Positions 8,418 to 12,391 of a stretch of 12,391 bases of DNA are shown here, piece after piece. This stretch comes from Cerioporus squamosus (taxonomy: Eukaryota > Basidiomycota > Agaricomycetes > Polyporales > Polyporaceae): NCBI GenBank assembly GCA_022592435.1, contig JABYQS010000838.1:1-12391 (forward strand), given 5' to 3'. Within the stretch, counting starts at the first letter, position 1. The number at the start of each line of letters is the position of its first letter. The notes under the pieces were generated by a model. The model was not told the DNA's origin, did not search any database, and saw only the letters and a program-made list of their open reading frames with translations. The position numbers and the translations under genes were made by a program.

Positions 8418-9609
8418 CGGAGACCGAGCCCGTCGAGGGAAGAGAGCAGGAGACAGAGAGCGACGACAACGAGGAAGAGGAGCGAAGAGTGACAGAACCG
8501 TGCGCTCGTCGCAGCGCTGCGCACACCGGCGACGTGCCGGATGCTGTCCTATATTTAGCTCAAGGTCGGATGCCCGTCCAATCAGCGCAGTCCGGACCCC
8601 CGGAGCAGTACCTATATTTGGAGACAACGCGCACAGTGACCGCCGTCGGGAACTGCGCAACGAAAGTTCTCGTATGCAACAAGGTACGCGGGGTCTCGAC
8701 CGACGGTGAGCGCAGGAGGGTGGAACGTCGACGAGCGAACTCACAGAATAAAGCAGCAATCTTGACACGTCAGACTTTTATGTCCTCGCAGTCGTCAAAA
8801 ACAGGCCTCGGCATATACACGAGCATCGAGGAACAAGCGTATGTATTTCTGGATTGGAAGTTCGTCCGTCAGTCGCGCGAAGGCTGCGGGAAGAGGCACA
8901 CAGCGACACACACCTGTATATTTATACTTACTCAGAGACAAACCCACACAAAGGACAACCCGAAGTGAGCGCAAAGCAAGAGGGCGGAAGGTAGAAGGCG
9001 GGAGAGGCTACGTCTGCGATGGTCTTGTCATTCCAATCTAATAGGGCAAAGGTGAGTCTCTGTCGATCCTCAGTCCGAAAACAAGACTCACAATCAATAG
9101 ACACCAGAGACCAAAGGTGCACACCCCGAGACGAGGACTTTGCTCCGGCGAATGCAGAGTCGGGGTGGATTCACCGTAGATGCCCATGCAGTTCGCGCGG
9201 TTCCTCATGGACCCTACCGTCTCGTTCAAACCACTTGTCTCACTGCACGGGAAGATCGGGCACTGTCGTGGACACTGCGCTGGTTCGGAGAAGTATAGCT
9301 CGTGTCACTTGGATACCCGTTGTTGATGTCTTGCCAATAGGGTCTCGCGAAACGCATGTGGCCATCGTAAAGAGCGAATGGTATTCCTGCTGATGCGATT
9401 GTCCAATCGTCAGTCCAGAGAGAAACATTCGTACTTGTGACCGCACACACCTGAAAGACAACTATGTGGCGACAACAGACGCTGTGCGAAAGTACATTAA
9501 CCTGAACCTGACGGAATAATTTACAGATGCCCAGCACGGAGATTCCCACTCTCAATTAAATCCCGAAAACCCAAGCACCAAATACTCAACAGCCCGCACG
9601 GTATAAGGC
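8418..9609. promoter_or_regulatory. Intergenic region with the GH79 copy A promoter; no convincing gene
   Basis: This 1.2-kb stretch separates the copy A start from the copy B stop. On the minus strand, candidate TATA elements are TAAATATAGG near 8557-8548, a second copy of CCTATATTT (plus-strand sense) at 8611-8619, and TATAAATATA at 8926-8917. The first is best placed, about 130 bases before ATG 8417. Between 9030 and 9555 on the minus strand there are intron-like signals (for example GTGAGT at 9091 to CTATTAG at 9038, 54 nt) and an open stretch with WTIASAGIPFALYDGHMRFA, but I could not build a gene with a start and stop from them. Confidence 0.5.
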
Positions 9610-12114
9610 TCACCGGGAAATCCTGAAGAACACGCTCATGCCCGCAAGCACGCTGACGAGCGCCGCAACCCCTGGCGCGACGACGCTCATCGCGCCATTC
9701 TCGCCACCCTGGCTCGTGCCGCCCATGTTCGAGAGCCGGCTCTTGCCACTGTCGCCGTTGGACGTCGCGAGCACCGACGGGTCGATCGTGACCGTGTTCT
9801 TCGTCTTCGTCACCGCCGTCGTCGCGAACGTCTCGATGTCGTTGTCCCCCGTCGCCGCCGCCTGCGCCTCGTCCGAGAAGAAGACGAGCGCGGCTCCAGG
9901 CGCGGGCACCTTGATCTGGCACATGTTCTGCGTCTGATCGCACTGCACCGTCTGGATGTCCAGGTCGCCTTGCCAGCGCCCGTCGGACGCAAACCGGCCG
10001 CCAAGAGTCTGCGTGCGAAGGGTGAGTACTGCGCACACTGCCCCGGGTACTGCAATTGGAGTGATGGGGCTTACCTGGCCGGCCCAGGTGATGTTGTCCT
10101 TCTCCGAGACCGAGGGCGCGCGGAGGTACTTGACCTTCACGGACGCAGGGGCACCATTGGGCTCGTTCCAGCCGCTACCACCGACGTAAATCGTCGCGGT
10201 GTAGTCGTTGGCGCCTGACGGGTCGGTCATGTAGTTGAGCAGGGCCATCTTGGAGAACTTCCCGTTCTCGAAGACCGCGTACCCCGGGGTCTGGTCGTTG
10301 CCGTTGTTCGGGAACATGTCCTTGAGCTGGGTCGTGTTCGATTGGCCCATGAGCTCCGCTACGAAGACGGCGGAGTAGAAGAGCGGGCCGGTGGTCCATC
10401 CGTGGACAGCGGACTCGTTGGTCGGGACGGCTAGGATGGACAGGTCAGTTATCTCGTCGGGTCTTCGCGAGGTGCTTGCTCGACTTACCGGTGAAAGGCT
10501 ATATGAGCAGGCGAGTTAGCCGCTACTCGGGCGCGCGAAGCCATAATCACTCACGTTGTACGACACGTTCTGACCACCGAAGTGGAACAGGGCACCGGTG
10601 AAGTTGCTGTACGCAAGCTGGAGGGCATGATCGATACCCCAGAGGGCCGACGTGAACGTGTCCGAGATACCAGGGAAACCACCGCATGAGGCCGAGTTCG
10701 TCTCGAAGAGCAGAAACGGCTTGCCCCACTGCTGCGCGAGCGTCGTCGAGTTGAGGTACGGCTTGGCGAAGTTGATGCCCGCGTTGTGCGTCAGGTACTG
10801 CGGGAACATCTCGAGCGGGTCGCGAGGCGGGTTGTTCGGGTCCGGCCACACGACTGCGCAGTTGTCGCTCGGGTAGCTATGCGTACGCGGGGCCGAGGTC
10901 AGCACAAGGTGCGCGGACATCGGGTGCCGACTTACTGCTCGACCGCGAGGTGGCTCAGGTACGGGCCGTACGCTTCGATGAAGCCCGTGTCCCAGACCTG
11001 CTCTGGGGACCAGAGGGCGTAGGACGTGCTGGGCGCTATGATGCTGTTCTTGCGGGTGATCAGGCTGTCCGCCTCCCAAGCCTGCGTGAACAGCGCATAT
11101 TCTCCAAAGAAGTCGAAGGGACTGTATGTCGACGCGCGGTGACCATGCGCTCCGTAAAGATCGGGTTCGTTGGCGGCCTGGAAAGCGATGAGCCTGTCGC
11201 CGAGGATCTGCTCGCCGAGCTCTGCGATCTGGAAGCGCCAGTTCGCGGTGTCATTGAAGGGAACGCCGAGGTACCAGTTGACGTTCACAAGCGACGAGAC
11301 GTTCGCGAGCATGTAGAGCAAGTCGGGGGTGAGCGCGAGAACGGGGGTGGATGTCTTTGTGGCAGTACAAAGTCAGTACATTCGCTCGACCCGCAACAGA
11401 AGCGAACAGGCAAGCGCACCGGGTTTGACGCGTCCTCCTTGTTCTTCTCGATGATCTTGCCGTCGTCGAGCGAGGGCACGACGAACGCCGTCTCCTGCGT
11501 GTTACCGCCGACACGAATATGGACAGCACCCGCCTTCTCGGCGATGATGCTCATGTAGTTGAGGAACGGGACCTTGAGGTCCGCCCTGCACACGCACGCC
11601 AATCCATGAGGATTTGCGATCACAGGCGGACAAGAGCGTATAGCACTTACGGACTGGACCCGACTGAAATAGCGCAGCCGCGCGACACATTTAGCTCCGT
11701 TGTTCCTTCCGCTGGACGCTCGACAAAGAATGGAACTCACTGAGCTGGTTCACGACGGACATCTCAATGGAGAAGCCGAAGAAGGTACCGGACTGCTTGA
11801 TCGAGAGCGCGTTCATGAGGGTCGCGTCTGACGGGACGCCGATCGCGAACTGGTTCGCGGGAGGGGGGTTCGGGATGGCTGGGGGCTCCATGTAGATCGG
11901 GTTGTACGCCGCGAGCTCGGTGTAACGTGGAGGACCATGTTCCGTCACGAAGGACGTCGTCGCGGTCAACTGTGTTGTGCCGGTGGCCGTCCCCGTCTGC
12001 ACAGGCGCGGCTGTCGTTTGTCCAAGCAGCCCATAGATGGTAACGTCAGCCATGCACCGCAGAAGCAAAGAGAGTTGTCGAGAGAGCAATGAGCGGATAG
12101 TACATGCTGACCAT
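9610..12114 (-). CDS. GH79 beta-glucuronidase-like secreted hydrolase, copy B, with a frame break after the signal peptide
   Basis: Eight exons: 12114-11741, 11663-11651, 11585-11420, 11354-10936, 10876-10555, 10498-10489, 10430-10075, 10008-9610. From the internal ATG at 12053 they encode 665 aa in one frame; with the signal peptide at 12114 the length would be about 685 aa. The signal peptide (MVSMYYPLIALSTTLFASAV) is one base out of frame with the mature start ADVTIYGLLGQ. Catalytic landmarks match copy A: SIEMSVVNQL, VPFLNYM, RVGGNTQETAFV, NWYLGVPFNDT, acid/base in AANEPDLYGAHGHR (Glu227 counted from ATG 12053), nucleophile in LLFETNSASCGGFPG (Glu362). FHFGGQNVSYNPFT opens the C-terminal beta domain. 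The tail has the same KNTVTIDPSVLATSNGDS block as copy A and a hydrophobic end with a final RISR, fitting a GPI or membrane anchor. Probable role: extracellular removal of glucuronic acid from glycans. If the base is real, the product is either cytosolic from 12053 or the gene is newly inactivated. Confidence 0.9.
10489..10498 (-). other. 10-nt micro-exon 6 of GH79 copy B
   Basis: CCTTTCACCG lies between ATATAG and GTAAGT and restores the SYNPFT motif before AVPTNES. Its length and phase (0 to 1) equal those of the micro-exon in copy A. Confidence 0.87.
11651..11663 (-). other. 13-nt micro-exon 2 of GH79 copy B
   Basis: TCGGGTCCAGTCC lies between TTTCAG and GTAAGT. It adds IGSSP between SVVNQL and ADLKVPFLN and has the same length and phases (1 to 2) as the matching exon of copy A. 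Confidence 0.85.
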
Positions 12115-12190
12115 GCACTGCACGGGTATATGGTCGTCGGCCTGGAGGCGGGGGGAAAGAAAGATGGCCTGCGCATGCCGGGCGGTTTGA

Positions 12191-12196
12191 TTTATA
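12191..12196 (-). promoter_or_regulatory. TATA box of GH79 copy B
   Basis: TATAAA on the minus strand lies about 77 bases before the signal-peptide ATG at 12114, a normal spacing. An in-frame ATG at 12176 is only about 15 bases downstream of the TATA box and so probably lies outside the message. The rest of 12200-12391 shows no gene that I can support. Confidence 0.6.
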
Positions 12197-12391
12197 CTCA
12201 GACTGACAGTGACTGCTGTAGTAACGACCGAAACGCGACCACGCGCGCGTTGTTGTTCCTGATAAACGAGAAGTGCCGCTAAGCGACTCTGCCCCGATAT
12301 CATGGAACGCTGTGCAGTCTGTCAGATGATGAGATCAAACCAGTTCATTTTCTACATCCTCCAGATGAAGCATAACGTCTTGCAACCAGCT

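Noticed and set aside
8917..8926. TATAAATATA as the main promoter of GH79 copy A
   Set aside because: It is about 500 bases from the start codon, with closer TATA-like elements present; an additional minus-strand transcript cannot be excluded.
9638..9937. Plus-strand ORF over the last exon of GH79 copy B
   Set aside because: It is the mirror of a conserved minus-strand exon; the similar shadow in copy A comes from the paralogy of the real genes.
11997..12176. Start of GH79 copy B at ATG 12176, in frame with the mature protein
   Set aside because: It is almost at the TATA box, and the sequence it adds is a frame-shifted reading of a good signal peptide.
1..12391. A new multi-gene system or biosynthetic cluster
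   Set aside because: Apart from the GH79 tandem pair, the neighbours are unrelated housekeeping-type or unknown genes, with no shared orientation or linked functions.

Overview
The window is nuclear DNA of a filamentous basidiomycete, most likely an Agaricomycete (wood- or litter-decay mushroom). The evidence is the intron-dense genes (26 short introns reconstructed, mostly 46-88 nt), a DUF7918 protein (a family I know as typical of Agaricomycetes), a fragment of an Agaricomycete-type uncharacterised family carrying a Gly-Asp-Val-Gly motif, and two secreted GH79 glycoside hydrolases. I saw no rRNA, tRNA, CRISPR array or bacterial feature.

Layout. Bases 1-280 are a promoter with a clear TATA box and pyrimidine stretch, leading into a probably broken gene of the GDVG-type family (281-1053, +). 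A two-exon hypothetical gene of low confidence lies at 1100-1805 (-). A six-exon DUF7918 nuclear-type protein with an NLS and two SUMO-interaction-like motifs occupies 1927-3217 (-). It shares a 213-bp divergent promoter with a five-exon TPR protein at 3431-4990 (+), which has a mitochondrial presequence and one membrane segment and resembles Mgr3-type i-AAA protease adaptors.

The rest is a tandem pair of GH79 beta-glucuronidase-like genes on the minus strand. Copy A spans 5237-8417 with 11 exons and 673 aa. Copy B spans 9610-12114 with 8 exons and about 685 aa. Both have a signal peptide, a catalytic Asn-Glu-Pro, a second catalytic Glu in a Phe-Glu-Thr-Asn motif, a C-terminal beta domain and a hydrophobic GPI- or membrane-type tail. 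Both keep the same two micro-exons of 13 and 10 nt. Copy A has three introns that B lacks, and one of its introns is expanded to 589 nt. Copy B has a one-base reading-frame break between its signal peptide and the mature protein.

The two GH79 proteins probably act outside the cell or at its surface on glucuronic-acid-bearing glycans. The DUF7918 and TPR genes are functionally unrelated neighbours. The most notable signals are the expanded intron, the micro-exon architecture, the two single-base frame breaks, a likely GC-AG intron, and a uORF whose stop overlaps the TPR start codon. I did not find a clearly new multi-gene system. All exon models were made by hand from splice signals, reading frame and remembered family patterns.
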